39,714 bases of DNA from Clostridia bacterium (lineage in GTDB: Bacteria > Bacillota > Clostridia > Christensenellales > Borkfalkiaceae), in assembly GCA_017501885.1 (NCBI GenBank), contig JAFVWA010000155.1:1-39714 (forward strand). The letters are read 5' to 3'. Below are positions 14,864-23,231 of this stretch, one piece after another. Positions within the stretch are counted from its first letter, which is position 1. Every line of letters starts with the position of its first letter. The position numbers and the translations under genes were made by a program. The notes under the pieces were generated by a model that made no database searches, was not told where the DNA came from, and worked only from the letters and a program-made list of their open reading frames with translations.

Positions 14864-16687
14864 TTATTCTAATCCTTTAGCCTTTCTCTTTAGACGGGTT
14901 TCGGTGTCAAGAGTTTTCTTTCTAAGTCTAATGTTTAATGGGGTTATTTCAAGCATCTCGTCGTCGTTGATAAACTCCATCGCTTCTTCTAAACTCATAA
15001 GTTTTGGCGTTTCTAAACGGAGTGCATCGTCAGAGCCAGAAGCACGGGTATTGGTAAGATGTTTTTTCTTGCACACGTTAACACTTATATCTTCGTTCTT
15101 TGGAGATACGCCAACTATCATACCTTCGTAAACCTTGGTGCCTGCGCCGATAAAGAGTTGACCTCTGCCCTGCGCGTTGAAAAGCCCGTAAGTTACTGCT
15201 TCGCCCGTTTCAAAAGCAACTAAACTACCGGTTGACCTACGTTCAATATCGCCCTTGTATTCTTCATATCCGTAGAATATGGTATTAAACACGCCTTCGC
15301 CCCTTGTTTCGGTTAAGAACTGACTCTTATACCCAAAAAGTCCACGAGCAGGAACCTTAAACTCTAATCTTATTCTACTGCCGACGTTTTCCATTTGGAT
15401 TAGTTCGCCCTTGCGAACGCCCATACTTGAAAATACCGTGCCCGTTTTATCTTCGGGAACGTCTACTACGAGTTTTTCGATAGGCTCTAATATAACGCCG
15501 TTTTCTTCCTTATATAAAACCTTTGGCGCGCCTACTTGGAATTCATATCCACCACGGCGCATTGTTTCTATTAAAATGGAAAGATGCATTTCGCCACGAC
15601 CGCAAACCCTATAAGAGTCGGCAGAGTCGGTTTCTTCTACTCTTAAAGAAACGTCTTTAAGCATTTCTCTAAACAGTCTATCACGAAGATGACGAGTGGT
15701 AACAAACTTGCCTTCCTTCCCCGCAAAAGGACTGTCGTTAACCGAGAAGGTCATTTCAACCGTAGGCTCTGAAATCTTTACGAATGGAACAGGCTCTACA
15801 CATTCGGGCGCGCACAAAGTGTCGCCTATGGAAATGTTTTCTAAACCGCTAAAACACACTATATCGCCAGCCTTAGCGTCTTCCACTTGAACTCTATTTA
15901 AGCCTTCTATTTGATATATGCTAACGAGTTTGCCTTTGGCTTGTTTGCCATCGATGTTGTAGTTACAAGTGCATACGTCTTGGTTAACAGCCATTCTGCC
16001 ACGTTCTATTCTTCCTATGCCTATTCTGCCAACGTATTCGTTGTAGTCGATAGATGATACGAGCATTTGAAGTGGAGCGTCCATATCTACTTCTTGTGGC
16101 TCAAAATGTTCGATTATAGCGTCAAACAAGGGGGTTAAGTCTTTGCCCGGAACCTTATAGTCGGTGGTTGCCGTGCCTGCGCGTCCCGAACAGAATATTA
16201 CGGGACTGTCTATTTGGTCGTCGTTTGCGTTAAGGTCGAATAATAGTTCCAAAATCTCGTCCTGAACTTCAGAAAGTCTTGCGTCGGGACGGTCGATTTT
16301 ATTTACTACGATTATAAGTCTTTGGTTAAGTTCCAAAGCCTTTTGCATAACGAAACGAGTTTGTGGCATAGGGCCTTCGCATGCGTCTACTAAAACGAGA
16401 ACGCCGTTTACCATTTTCAAAACACGTTCTACTTCTCCACCAAAGTCAGCATGTCCTGGAGTGTCTACGATATTGATTTTTATACCTTTATAAAAGGCAG
16501 AAGTGTTCTTAGCGAGAATGGTTATTCCCCTTTCCCTTTCTAAATCGCCAGAGTCCATGACTCTATCCATTACTTCTTGATTATCGCGGAAAATACCGCC
16601 TTGTTTTAACAATTCGTTAACTAAGGTGGTCTTGCCGTGGTCTACGTGTGCGATTATTGCTACGTTCCTAATGTCCGTCCTTTTCAC
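14864..16687 (-). CDS. typA: Ribosome-associated GTPase TypA/BipA
   Basis: The 607-residue length and full motif set identify TypA. G1 is [10 protein letters not shown] (14-23), the switch I region RERGITI, G3 [12 protein letters not shown], and G4 NKIDRPDAR. Elongation-factor domains 2, 3 and 5 follow, with the TypA-specific C-terminus containing [15 protein letters not shown] and [11 protein letters not shown]. It binds the 70S ribosome in the A site and acts in ribosome assembly and stress adaptation. The start is GTG with TAGGAG at good spacing; no ATG suits. It is the third gene after a hypothetical protein and a Nudix hydrolase, 16 bp after the latter. Confidence 0.97.
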   Translation of the reverse strand: MKRTDIRNVAIIAHVDHGKTTLVNELLKQGGIFRDNQEVMDRVMDSGDLERERGITILAKNTSAFYKGIKINIVDTPGHADFGGEVERVLKMVNGVLVLVDACEGPMPQTRFVMQKALELNQRLIIVVNKIDRPDARLSEVQDEILELLFDLNANDDQIDSPVIFCSGRAGTATTDYKVPGKDLTPLFDAIIEHFEPQEVDMDAPLQMLVSSIDYNEYVGRIGIGRIERGRMAVNQDVCTCNYNIDGKQAKGKLVSIYQIEGLNRVQVEDAKAGDIVCFSGLENISIGDTLCAPECVEPVPFVKISEPTVEMTFSVNDSPFAGKEGKFVTTRHLRDRLFREMLKDVSLRVEETDSADSYRVCGRGEMHLSILIETMRRGGYEFQVGAPKVLYKEENGVILEPIEKLVVDVPEDKTGTVFSSMGVRKGELIQMENVGSRIRLEFKVPARGLFGYKSQFLTETRGEGVFNTIFYGYEEYKGDIERRSTGSLVAFETGEAVTYGLFNAQGRGQLFIGAGTKVYEGMIVGVSPKNEDISVNVCKKKHLTNTRASGSDDALRLETPKLMSLEEAMEFINDDEMLEITPLNIRLRKKTLDTETRLKRKAKGLE

Positions 16688-16703
16688 CGTGTTCTCCTAT
16701 ATG

Positions 16704-17225
16704 TCAGCCAAGCGCTTTTAGTAGCGCGATTAAAGTTTTTCCGTCTTTTATTTCACCCGAAGATATCATTTGCTTTAACTTCGGTATGGGTATCCATTCT
16801 CCGCTTAAAAACTCGTCTTCGTCAAGGTGCATTTGCGTTTGGGTAAAGTCCCACGCGCGATAAATTCGTATTATCTCGTTTGAATACCCCGGAGTTGGGT
16901 ATACTTCAAACATAAGTTCAATACTCTTTGCTTTTAAGCCTGCTTCTTCTTCAAGTTCTCGTAGCGCGGTTTCTTTTGGATCTTCGCCCGGGTTAAGTTT
17001 TCCCGCGGGGATTTCCCAAATTTCTTCGCCGTAGGCGTAGCGATACTGCTTTACTAAATATACCGCGCCGTCTTTTTCGCAATATATACAACTACCGCCA
17101 CTGTGCTCTATAATTTCCCTTATGGCGGTCTTGCCGTTAGGCAAAGATACGTCGTCTTTTCTTAAATTAAGAATCTTACCCTTGTATAGATAATTCTTGT
17201 TTAACGTTTTTTCCTTAAAGTCCAT
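16704..17225 (-). CDS. Nudix hydrolase, ADP-ribose pyrophosphatase type
   Basis: The Nudix box spans residues 75-97: Gly75, Gly80-Glu81, Arg89-Glu90 and Glu92-Glu93-Glu94 with Gly96-Leu97, matching GX5EX7REUXEEXGU. The preceding YAYGEEIWEIPAGKL and the following YPTPGYSNEIIRIY are characteristic of the ADP-ribose pyrophosphatase (NudF/YqkG) branch, which hydrolyses ADP-ribose to AMP and ribose 5-phosphate. Length 173 is near the usual 180-200. It overlaps the upstream hypothetical gene by 11 bp and has an AGGAC site inside it. Confidence 0.92.
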   Translation of the reverse strand: MDFKEKTLNKNYLYKGKILNLRKDDVSLPNGKTAIREIIEHSGGSCIYCEKDGAVYLVKQYRYAYGEEIWEIPAGKLNPGEDPKETALRELEEEAGLKAKSIELMFEVYPTPGYSNEIIRIYRAWDFTQTQMHLDEDEFLSGEWIPIPKLKQMISSGEIKDGKTLIALLKALG

Positions 17226-18027
17226 TTATTACGTCCTGTAAAAGTTTTGAAACTTTTGTAGATGCCCTAAACAAAGCAAATGGGTGTGCTTTTGCCATGT
17301 ATCTATATGCAACGAAAGCGTAGATTACAGAGTCTTTATCTTGACTGTCAAGCGCGTTCGCGAACATATCGACTACTAAAATCATTTGCTCTTTTTCGCC
17401 TACTGATATCTTTGCGTTTTTAATCTTTAACTTATTGTTAAGCAAGATTTCTTTAATCTTTTTAAGACTTTCGCCATACGCTTTTTCAGAAAGTTCTTTG
17501 TCGAGTTTTTGCTGAGCTTCTTCTTGAATCTTTTGTTGTCTTTGTCTTTCTTCTTCCTCAGCAAGCGCTTCGATTGGATCTTGAAGCTTACCTTCGATAA
17601 CGCTTGTCATCAAGGCTTTTACAGTGTTGCAGAAAGGACGTATCATAGAACTTGAAAATGTTGCAAATCCAGAAGAAAAACTGCCGTCTTCATAAAAATA
17701 CTTGTTCAAAAACTCGCCGAGTTCTATTCTCTTGCCGTCTATATCCATTAAAACGTTAAATACGAACGCTAATATCTCTCTTGAAGATTCGGGAAGAACG
17801 AACTCGCCTTTATCACCTGAGAAAAATTTATTCTTTACTAAGTATTTCTTTTTGGCTTCTTCGTAGTCGAAATCAACCAAACTGTTCTTGAAAAGCGCAA
17901 GTAACGCTTCAGACTGAGCGATGGTTTTTAGTAAACTTACTATCTTTATATCCGCCAAAATATACTTGCCGTTGATTAAATCTTCCCCGGCTTCCAAAAA
18001 TAAACGTAACTCTTCTTGTTTAGACAA
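17215..18027 (-). CDS. Conserved-looking hypothetical protein upstream of nudix-typA
   Basis: I do not recognise this soluble, helix-rich protein. It has no signal peptide or membrane segment. From the preferred start it has 270 residues: an N-terminal helical part, a middle region, a charged coiled-coil-like stretch rich in Glu, Gln and Arg (about residues 155-190, EALAEEEERQRQQKIQEEA), and a C-terminal helical domain. The frame runs to an ATG at 18054, but a TATACT -10 at 18059-18064 puts transcription start near 18052, and a perfect GGAGG (18036-18040) points to the TTG at 18025-18027. TTG is therefore the likely start. It is the first gene of an operon with nudix and typA, which gives a loose hint of a housekeeping role. 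Confidence 0.8.
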   Translation of the reverse strand: MSKQEELRLFLEAGEDLINGKYILADIKIVSLLKTIAQSEALLALFKNSLVDFDYEEAKKKYLVKNKFFSGDKGEFVLPESSREILAFVFNVLMDIDGKRIELGEFLNKYFYEDGSFSSGFATFSSSMIRPFCNTVKALMTSVIEGKLQDPIEALAEEEERQRQQKIQEEAQQKLDKELSEKAYGESLKKIKEILLNNKLKIKNAKISVGEKEQMILVVDMFANALDSQDKDSVIYAFVAYRYMAKAHPFALFRASTKVSKLLQDVINGL

Positions 18028-18058
18028 AACACTTTCCTCCATTGTCAAAATCATTTTA

Positions 18059-18087
18059 AGTATACCACATTATTCTTATTAAATAAA
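18059..18087 (-). promoter_or_regulatory. Probable promoter of the hypothetical-nudix-typA operon
   Basis: A good -10 TATACT (18059-18064) with a poor -35 TTTATT (18082-18087) at 17 bp. Confidence 0.5.
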
Positions 18088-18122
18088 CTTTTTTTTGACA
18101 AAAAAAGCAAATTTTTAGTAAA

Positions 18123-18155
18123 GCCCTTTACAAAAGGGCAATTTAATGGTATTCT
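18123..18155 (+). promoter_or_regulatory. Promoter with embedded inverted repeat before the DUF4364 gene
   Basis: -35 TTTACA (18127-18132), 17-bp spacer, -10 TATTCT (18150-18155). A perfect 7-bp inverted repeat GCCCTTT-ACA-AAAGGGC (18123-18139) covers the -35, so it could be a repressor operator. Confidence 0.65.
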
Positions 18156-18198
18156 ATCCTTGTATAAATTTGCCCACTTGGGGCTTTTGGAGTAACGT

Positions 18199-18723
18199 AT
18201 GCAGGTTAAAGGAGATTCTTCTCTTAACAAGTTAATACTTCTTTTCGTTTTCGATAAGATGGAAGTGCCGCTTTCTGAGAATACGGTGCTTGATATGTGT
18301 TGCTCTTCTAACAACTGGCTTGCTTATATGGACTGTCAACCTATTTTAAACCAACTTTTAGACTGTGGTTGGATTTACGATATTGGCGGTAGTGGAGAGC
18401 CTTTATACACCATTACTACCGACGGTAGAATTTGCCTTGCTAACTTCTTTATTAAAATTCCTGCTTCTACGAGAGAGCAAATTTCCTTGTTTATTAAAAA
18501 CAATCGTTCAAAATATCGTAGAAAACAAGAATGCGTTGCAGACTACTTTATGAATAAGGACGGCACCTATACCGTTTACTTAAAAATTATTGAACCTGCT
18601 CAGCCTGTTTTAGAATTAAAACTCGTTGTTCCAAATAGACAAATTGCAAAAGACATTTATAAAAAATGGGGCGAAAAAGCAGGCGACGTTTACAGAAACA
18701 TTTATGAAAATTTAGTTGACTAA
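18199..18723 (+). CDS. DUF4364 family protein (winged-helix-like)
   Basis: The 174-residue protein matches DUF4364 of Clostridia: an N-terminal winged-helix-like part (NKLILLFVFDKMEVPLSENTV, then ILNQLLDCGWIYDI and LYTITTDGRICLANF), then a beta-rich C-terminal half. The family is of unknown function and looks like a DNA-binding regulator. It lies directly upstream of the TSCPD gene on the same strand and diverges from the hypothetical-nudix-typA operon. It may regulate its own promoter through the inverted repeat there; this is inference. Confidence 0.85.
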   Translation: MQVKGDSSLNKLILLFVFDKMEVPLSENTVLDMCCSSNNWLAYMDCQPILNQLLDCGWIYDIGGSGEPLYTITTDGRICLANFFIKIPASTREQISLFIKNNRSKYRRKQECVADYFMNKDGTYTVYLKIIEPAQPVLELKLVVPNRQIAKDIYKKWGEKAGDVYRNIYENLVD

Positions 18724-18739
18724 TTATAAGGACTTTTTT

Positions 18740-18994
18740 ATGCAGATTTATCACACTAAGGGAACATGCTCAAGACAAATTTTTTTTGACGTAACAAAAG
18801 ACAATAAAGTAACTGACGTTAAGTTTATCGGCGGTTGTAGCGGTAACTTACAAGCGCTTTCTAAACTCGTTGATGGTATGGATATCGACTGGGTTATCGG
18901 TAAACTTAAAGGTATTAAATGCAGAAGCAACACTTCTTGCTCCGACCAACTTGCAACGGCTTTGCAACTTTATAAAGAAAAGAACAATCTTTAA
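18740..18994 (+). CDS. TSCPD domain-containing protein (TIGR03905 type)
   Basis: The 84-residue protein starts MQIYHTKGTCSRQIFF and contains DVKFIGGCSGNLQALSKLV and the C-terminal CRSNTSCSDQLATAL, the TSCPD signature with Ser for Pro. The family resembles a domain attached to vitamin-B12-dependent ribonucleotide reductases, but the stand-alone function is unknown; the conserved Cys residues suggest metal binding. ATAAGGAC precedes the ATG; a longer frame from 18716 overlaps the previous gene and is less likely. Co-transcribed with the DUF4364 gene (16-bp gap). Confidence 0.88.
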   Translation: MQIYHTKGTCSRQIFFDVTKDNKVTDVKFIGGCSGNLQALSKLVDGMDIDWVIGKLKGIKCRSNTSCSDQLATALQLYKEKNNL

Positions 18995-19014
18995 TAAACT
19001 CTTTTTAACTATTT

Positions 19015-19047
19015 AACGCCCCCGAAATCATTCGGGGGCGTTTTTTT
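19015..19047 (+). terminator. Strong terminator after the TSCPD gene
   Basis: A 12-bp GC-rich stem AACGCCCCCGAA/TTCGGGGGCGTT with an ATCA loop is followed by seven Ts. Its core matches the terminator at 30951-30987. Confidence 0.9.
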
Positions 19048-20470
19048 ATTCTTTTAATTTCGATACTGCTGAAGATATGGTTTTTTCTTGGGATAATAGG
19101 CCAAAGTTTTCTACGTCTAACTTATTTCTCTCGGTATGAGTTAAACAACCTGCACCGCCCACGCATCCGCCTAAACAAGCCATGCCTTCGATAAAGTTAG
19201 CGTCAAGTATATTTTTACTCTTTTTCAAAAGTGCAGTTTTGCACGCTTCAATACCGTCGCAAGTAACTGCTTTAACATCAAAGTCTTTGCCCTGTTCTTT
19301 TAAGCTTTGTTCTACCGCAGATGAAAGCCCACCGCAACGAGCGAATATTCTGCCAAAATACGATGCGTTGTCAAGTGAACTTTCGGGAAGGTTGGTTATT
19401 TCTATTTCCCTACTGTCGAACAATGCTTGAAGTTCTTCAAAGGTAATTACTGCATCTACGTAAGGTCTAACTTGTTCTTTTTGAACTTCGGCTTTCTTTG
19501 CCGTGCAAGGTCCTATAAATACCACTTTTGCATTTTGGTTTGTTTGCTTAATATGCTTTGCTATGGTTGCCATTGGCGACAGATTGCTTGAAATAAATGG
19601 GACTAACTCTGGGAATGTTTTTTGCACGAAAGACACAAAGGCTGGACAGCAAGAACTTGTTAAAAAGCCTTTTTCTGCAAGTTCTTCCGATTCCGACTGT
19701 GCTACCATATCAGCGCCGAGTGCGGCTTCCATAACCGTATCGAAGCCAAACTCTTTAAGTCCGCTTATTACTTGACCGAGTTTTGCATACTTAAATTGAC
19801 TTGAAATTGCGGGTGCGACTATTGCGTAGACTTTATATTCGGTGTTGTTTTTACTGTTTTTAATTATGTCTATAACGTCTAATATAAAAGACTTGTCGTT
19901 GATAGCGCCAAAAGGACATTGATAAACGCACGCGCCACAAGAGATACATTTGGAATTATCTATAAGCGCTTGTTTTTCTTCGCCCATAGATATTGCTTTA
20001 ATTTTGCAAGCCGTTTGGCAAGGACGTTTATAGTTATAAATTGCGCTATAAGGACATACCTTTGCGCATGCGCCACATTCCTTGCACTTTGATTTATCAA
20101 TGTGGGCAACGTGGTTTTGGTCAAAGGTTATTGCGCCAAACTTACAAACGTCTTCGCACCTATGCGCAAGACAACCCCTACACGCGCTCGTTACTTCGTA
20201 ACCGCCCACCGGACATTCGTCGCAAGCGATGTCGATAACTTCTATTACGTTAGGGTTATTTTTGTTTCCGCCCATAGCGAGTTTAACGCGTTCAGAAAGA
20301 ATTGCACGTTCTTTATACACGCAACAACGCATAGTTGGGGTGTTTCCTGGAACTATGGTTTTGGGAATGTCTAAAAGATTTTCTGTCAACGTGCCAGCAA
20401 AAGCCTCTTTTGCAACTTCTCTTAACACCTTGTATTTTAAATGTTGAACTTTTGTATCAAACTTTCTCAT
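19046..20470 (-). CDS. Monomeric [FeFe] hydrogenase, group B-type
   Basis: The 474-residue protein has N-terminal 2[4Fe-4S] ferredoxin-type clusters (CKECGACAKVCP around 129-140; CISCGACVYQCP around 175-186), an additional Cys-rich stretch at 83-109, and a C-terminal H-cluster domain. The H-cluster motifs are TSSCCPAF (L1, about 271-278), GPCTAKKAE (L2, about 320-328) and EGMACLGGCVGGAG (L3, about 434-447). Group A enzymes have TSCCPGW and MPCxxKK, so the variations point to group B (TIGR04105-like). The likely role is ferredoxin-linked proton reduction or hydrogen oxidation in the cytoplasm; catalytic direction is unknown. It starts 2 bp after dtd ends, with a weak AGGT site. No hydE, hydF or hydG maturation gene is present here. 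Confidence 0.88.
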   Translation of the reverse strand: MRKFDTKVQHLKYKVLREVAKEAFAGTLTENLLDIPKTIVPGNTPTMRCCVYKERAILSERVKLAMGGNKNNPNVIEVIDIACDECPVGGYEVTSACRGCLAHRCEDVCKFGAITFDQNHVAHIDKSKCKECGACAKVCPYSAIYNYKRPCQTACKIKAISMGEEKQALIDNSKCISCGACVYQCPFGAINDKSFILDVIDIIKNSKNNTEYKVYAIVAPAISSQFKYAKLGQVISGLKEFGFDTVMEAALGADMVAQSESEELAEKGFLTSSCCPAFVSFVQKTFPELVPFISSNLSPMATIAKHIKQTNQNAKVVFIGPCTAKKAEVQKEQVRPYVDAVITFEELQALFDSREIEITNLPESSLDNASYFGRIFARCGGLSSAVEQSLKEQGKDFDVKAVTCDGIEACKTALLKKSKNILDANFIEGMACLGGCVGGAGCLTHTERNKLDVENFGLLSQEKTISSAVSKLKE

Positions 20471-20472
20471 AA

Positions 20473-20913
20473 TTACCTACTTTCCATTATAACGGTAAAT
20501 GGTCCGTCGTTAACTTGCTCTATCTTCATGTCCGCACCGAATACGCCTTTCTTTACTGTTAAACCTTGCGCTTGCAAGCCTTTAACTACGTATTCGTAAA
20601 GTTCGTTGGCTCTTTCTGGAAGTTCTGCTTCTATAAATGAAGGGCGGTTTCCGTGAGAAGTATCTGCATATAAAGTAAATTGGGAAACAAGTAGAATTTC
20701 TCCGCCAGCATCTTTTATATTTACGTTGATTTTGCCGTTTTCGTCTTCGCAAATTCTAAGTGTGGGAAGTTTTTTGATAAAATAATCTCCGTCTTTTTCG
20801 GTATCGCCTTTGCCAACGCCTAAAAACACAACGTAGCCTGCGTTTATCTCTGAAATGAGTTCCCCGTCAACTTTTAAGTTTGCCCTTAATACTCTTTGAA
20901 CAACCGCTTTCAT
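20473..20913 (-). CDS. dtd: D-aminoacyl-tRNA deacylase
   Basis: The 146-residue length and motifs match Dtd: MKAVVQRVLRANLKVDGE at the start, VSQFTLYADTSHGNRPSF (about residues 78-95, SQxTL motif) and the C-terminal NDGPFTVIMESR (the Gly-cisPro motif as NDGP). It removes D-amino acids, and also glycine, from mischarged tRNA. AAAGGAG precedes the ATG and a promoter lies upstream. It is co-directional with the hydrogenase gene, apparently in one operon. Confidence 0.95.
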   Translation of the reverse strand: MKAVVQRVLRANLKVDGELISEINAGYVVFLGVGKGDTEKDGDYFIKKLPTLRICEDENGKINVNIKDAGGEILLVSQFTLYADTSHGNRPSFIEAELPERANELYEYVVKGLQAQGLTVKKGVFGADMKIEQVNDGPFTVIMESR

Positions 20914-20939
20914 TTTGCATCTCCTTTAACTACAAATGT

Positions 20940-20968
20940 ATAATATCACAAACGTAAATATTTTACAA
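20940..20968 (-). promoter_or_regulatory. Promoter of dtd-hydrogenase
   Basis: Minus-strand -35 TTGTAA (20963-20968), 17-bp spacer, -10 TATTAT (20940-20945). Confidence 0.65.
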
Positions 20969-20970
20969 AC

Positions 20971-20995
20971 AAAAAAGGCAGGTTAGCCTGCCTTT
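20971..20995 (-). terminator. Terminator after the GH28-like gene
   Basis: Stem AAAGGCAGG/CCTGCCTTT with a 4-nt loop, followed on the minus strand by a T tract. It begins next to the stop codon at 20999. Confidence 0.8.
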
Positions 20996-20998
20996 ATT

Positions 20999-22282
20999 TT
21001 ATTTTGAATTTTCTATATTAACCTTGATATCTGAATTGACTGATACTTTAAAGTTTTCTGCTGTGCAATTAAAGAAATTTATAGGATATTCTATTTGTGG
21101 CTCTTTGTTGTAAAACACGTTAGAAATACTAACGTTTTTATAGCCAAATGGACCACTATTATCTGGATAAGCATATCCGTTATCGTGCGCCACCGCGTAG
21201 CCTTGCGGGTTTTTCATAAGCACGTTGTTTACACTTACGTTACTTGATGCCATTAAAAACTTTACACCATATTTTGCACGAGATACTATGTTGTTTATAG
21301 AAATATTTTTCATGTTATCTATGGTTGCATTGCCACTCCATTGGAAGTCGCTATCGGAAATCTTTACTGACGCCCCCGTAACGTAAGGACAACTATCATC
21401 TGTTGTATCTACCACACCATCAATAATGATATTATAAACGTATGTATTTTTGTCGCTAAGAAGCCTAACGTTGCTACACACAAAGGCATCTGAACGGATA
21501 TTTTTTATAACTACGTCGTGCAAATCGGTATCCTTACCTTCTACGTGGTTGCCACCCGCCTTTGATTGATACATATTAGTTAATGCAACAGTATCGTCTT
21601 CGGTATTCCCTGAAATATTTTCTATTAAAATATTATTACAGCCTTGTCTTAAATCTATTCCGTCTGCATTTCTTATCCAAATTTCTCTTTGATTAGTGGC
21701 TAATCTGTCAGTGCAACGATTTCCCTTTTCATCTTTATATGCAAGGTCTGCATTAAAGTGAATATCGGTAATTTGACCAAATCTACAATACTTAAATAGC
21801 ATTGCCCACCAACGTTGGTGCTTAATATTTACGCCCGTCACCTTAAAATCACGAACGTTGTGGAAAAGTATGGTAACGTTTTCTTGTATACTTGGAAAAC
21901 CGTCTTTATTGCTCGTTTTCTCGCTCAATCCGTTGTAGTTTCCACCATCTATAAGGTTGTTGCCAATACCAATTATGTTTATATTGCTTTGTTCACCTTG
22001 TAGCATATCACCTATATCCGTTTTATAGTTGGAATTAACGAAAACGTTTGTAAAACTTCCGTCGGTTAGTCTTAAATGACAATTATCTAAATACACCGTC
22101 ATATTAGAAGGTATTTTAATGGCCTTATCTATGTTCCAAATAAAGCCCCCTTCTGGGGTAATTCTGGGAATTAAAACAGCATTTACACCTTGCTCTTTTG
22201 CTATTTCAATTGCTTGTTGAATTTTATCAACGTGATTTTTTGCAGTTATACAATTATCCAATGGTGTTACGTATCTTAACAT
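20999..22282 (-). CDS. GH28-like right-handed beta-helix protein (cytoplasmic; altered active site)
   Basis: The 427-residue protein has repeated beta-helix coils with many Asn/Ile/Val steps. It resembles polygalacturonase: NADGIDLRQGCNN (Asp at about 207) replaces NTD, and NTEDDTVAL (Asp229-Asp230) matches the DD pair. The GHG motif is replaced by CSNVRL (about 269-274) and there is no clear RIK, so two of the four classical GH28 motifs are missing. There is no signal peptide. The frame can extend to an ATG at 22309, but the promoter at 22308-22336 excludes that and GGAG supports ATG 22282. It has its own promoter and terminator although it follows the Gfo/Idh module. It could be an intracellular glycosidase or epimerase-like enzyme on short oligosaccharides. 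Confidence 0.75.
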   Translation of the reverse strand: MLRYVTPLDNCITAKNHVDKIQQAIEIAKEQGVNAVLIPRITPEGGFIWNIDKAIKIPSNMTVYLDNCHLRLTDGSFTNVFVNSNYKTDIGDMLQGEQSNINIIGIGNNLIDGGNYNGLSEKTSNKDGFPSIQENVTILFHNVRDFKVTGVNIKHQRWWAMLFKYCRFGQITDIHFNADLAYKDEKGNRCTDRLATNQREIWIRNADGIDLRQGCNNILIENISGNTEDDTVALTNMYQSKAGGNHVEGKDTDLHDVVIKNIRSDAFVCSNVRLLSDKNTYVYNIIIDGVVDTTDDSCPYVTGASVKISDSDFQWSGNATIDNMKNISINNIVSRAKYGVKFLMASSNVSVNNVLMKNPQGYAVAHDNGYAYPDNSGPFGYKNVSISNVFYNKEPQIEYPINFFNCTAENFKVSVNSDIKVNIENSK

Positions 22283-22307
22283 ATTATTCTCCAATGGTTT
22301 TTCTTTC

Positions 22308-22336
22308 ATTCTACACTAGTAAAAAAACATAGTCAA
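22308..22336 (-). promoter_or_regulatory. Promoter of the GH28-like gene
   Basis: Minus-strand -35 TTGACT (22331-22336), 17-bp spacer, -10 TAGAAT (22308-22313). The start site is near 22301. Confidence 0.75.
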
Positions 22337-22340
22337 TAGC

Positions 22341-22378
22341 AAAGGCTACGAAACTTTTTCGTAGCCTTTTTGATTTTT
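22341..22378. terminator. Terminator at the end of the first Gfo/Idh operon
   Basis: A 12-bp stem AAAGGCTACGAA/TTCGTAGCCTTT (22341-22352 and 22358-22369) with a 5-nt loop lies just after the stop at 22379. The T tract is longer on the plus strand, but on the minus strand it still separates the operon from the GH28-like gene. Confidence 0.7.
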
Positions 22379-23221
22379 TTATAAATATTTTTTTACAAAC
22401 TCTACACCACAAGCAATGTCTTGTTCGGGTTTATTGCCAGCTTCTCTTTCAACTGTTAAAAATCCGTCGTAGCCGATTTGCTTTAATGCGCCGATGTATT
22501 TTTCCCAGTTAACATCCCCTTCGCCTATTGGCGTTTCTATAAAGTAATCTGCAACGTTAAGCGCTTCTATTCCGCCGTCAGCAAAGTGGTCATAAATAAT
22601 CTTAGGGTCAGTTTTATTGAGCATTTTGCCGTCTTTAACGTGCGTATGAACGATATAGTCTTTTAAGAGAACAACCGCTTCCGCGGGATCTTGACCTGTT
22701 ACCATAACAAAGTTTGCAGGGTCAAGGTTTACACCTACGCCACCTTTAGTTCTTCTAACGAACTTAAATAGCGTCGGTGCTGTTTCGGGGCCCGTTTCAA
22801 TGGCTAAGGTTACACCCTTGGACTTTGCATACTCTCCGCAAGCCGTCAATGCGTTTAGCATTGTGATAAAACGTGGATGGTCTTCGTCGTCAGGAATAAC
22901 ACCTATATGCGTCGTCACTACCTTAGTGTCAAACTCTACTGCAAGGTCGATTATCTTTTTGGTCTTTTCAATTCTTTCTGCATTGTCTTTCTCGATTTCA
23001 AAGCCGTGTCCACCCATGTCGCCACAGAGTGCGCTTACTACGAGTTTTTTCTTTGCGAGAAGTTTTTTATACTTAGCAATTTGTTTTTCGGTTAAAACTT
23101 CGGGAGAAAATTCTCCACTCGTTGCGTAAATTTGAACGCCTTCGAAACCTAACTTTGAAGCGATTTTAATACCTTTTTTTATTCCTTGCTTAAAGCAATC
23201 GGTTATTACGCCTAATTTCAT
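22379..23221 (-). CDS. Sugar phosphate isomerase/epimerase (AP_endonuc_2 TIM barrel)
   Basis: The 280-residue TIM barrel shows the family layout: MKLGVITDCFKQGI, FEGVQIYATSGE, VVSALCGDMGGHGFE, KVVTTHIGVIP, VTLAIETGPET (metal Glu), GVNLDPANFVMV (metal Asp), DYIVHTHVKDGK (metal His) and DGFLTVEREAG (metal Glu). Relatives include inosose dehydratase, IolI-like epimerases and 3-keto-sugar eliminases. The frame extends to 23266, but ATG 23221 has AGGAG and starts the family-typical MKLGV. It lies 10 bp after a Gfo/Idh gene, so the pair probably acts in sequence on one sugar. Confidence 0.85.
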   Translation of the reverse strand: MKLGVITDCFKQGIKKGIKIASKLGFEGVQIYATSGEFSPEVLTEKQIAKYKKLLAKKKLVVSALCGDMGGHGFEIEKDNAERIEKTKKIIDLAVEFDTKVVTTHIGVIPDDEDHPRFITMLNALTACGEYAKSKGVTLAIETGPETAPTLFKFVRRTKGGVGVNLDPANFVMVTGQDPAEAVVLLKDYIVHTHVKDGKMLNKTDPKIIYDHFADGGIEALNVADYFIETPIGEGDVNWEKYIGALKQIGYDGFLTVEREAGNKPEQDIACGVEFVKKYL

Positions 23222-23231
23222 AGTTTTTCTC

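Noticed and set aside
20041..20447. Plus-strand ORFs opposite the hydrogenase gene
   Set aside because: They are antisense to Cys-rich cluster motifs of a clear gene and have no ribosome binding sites or recognisable domains.
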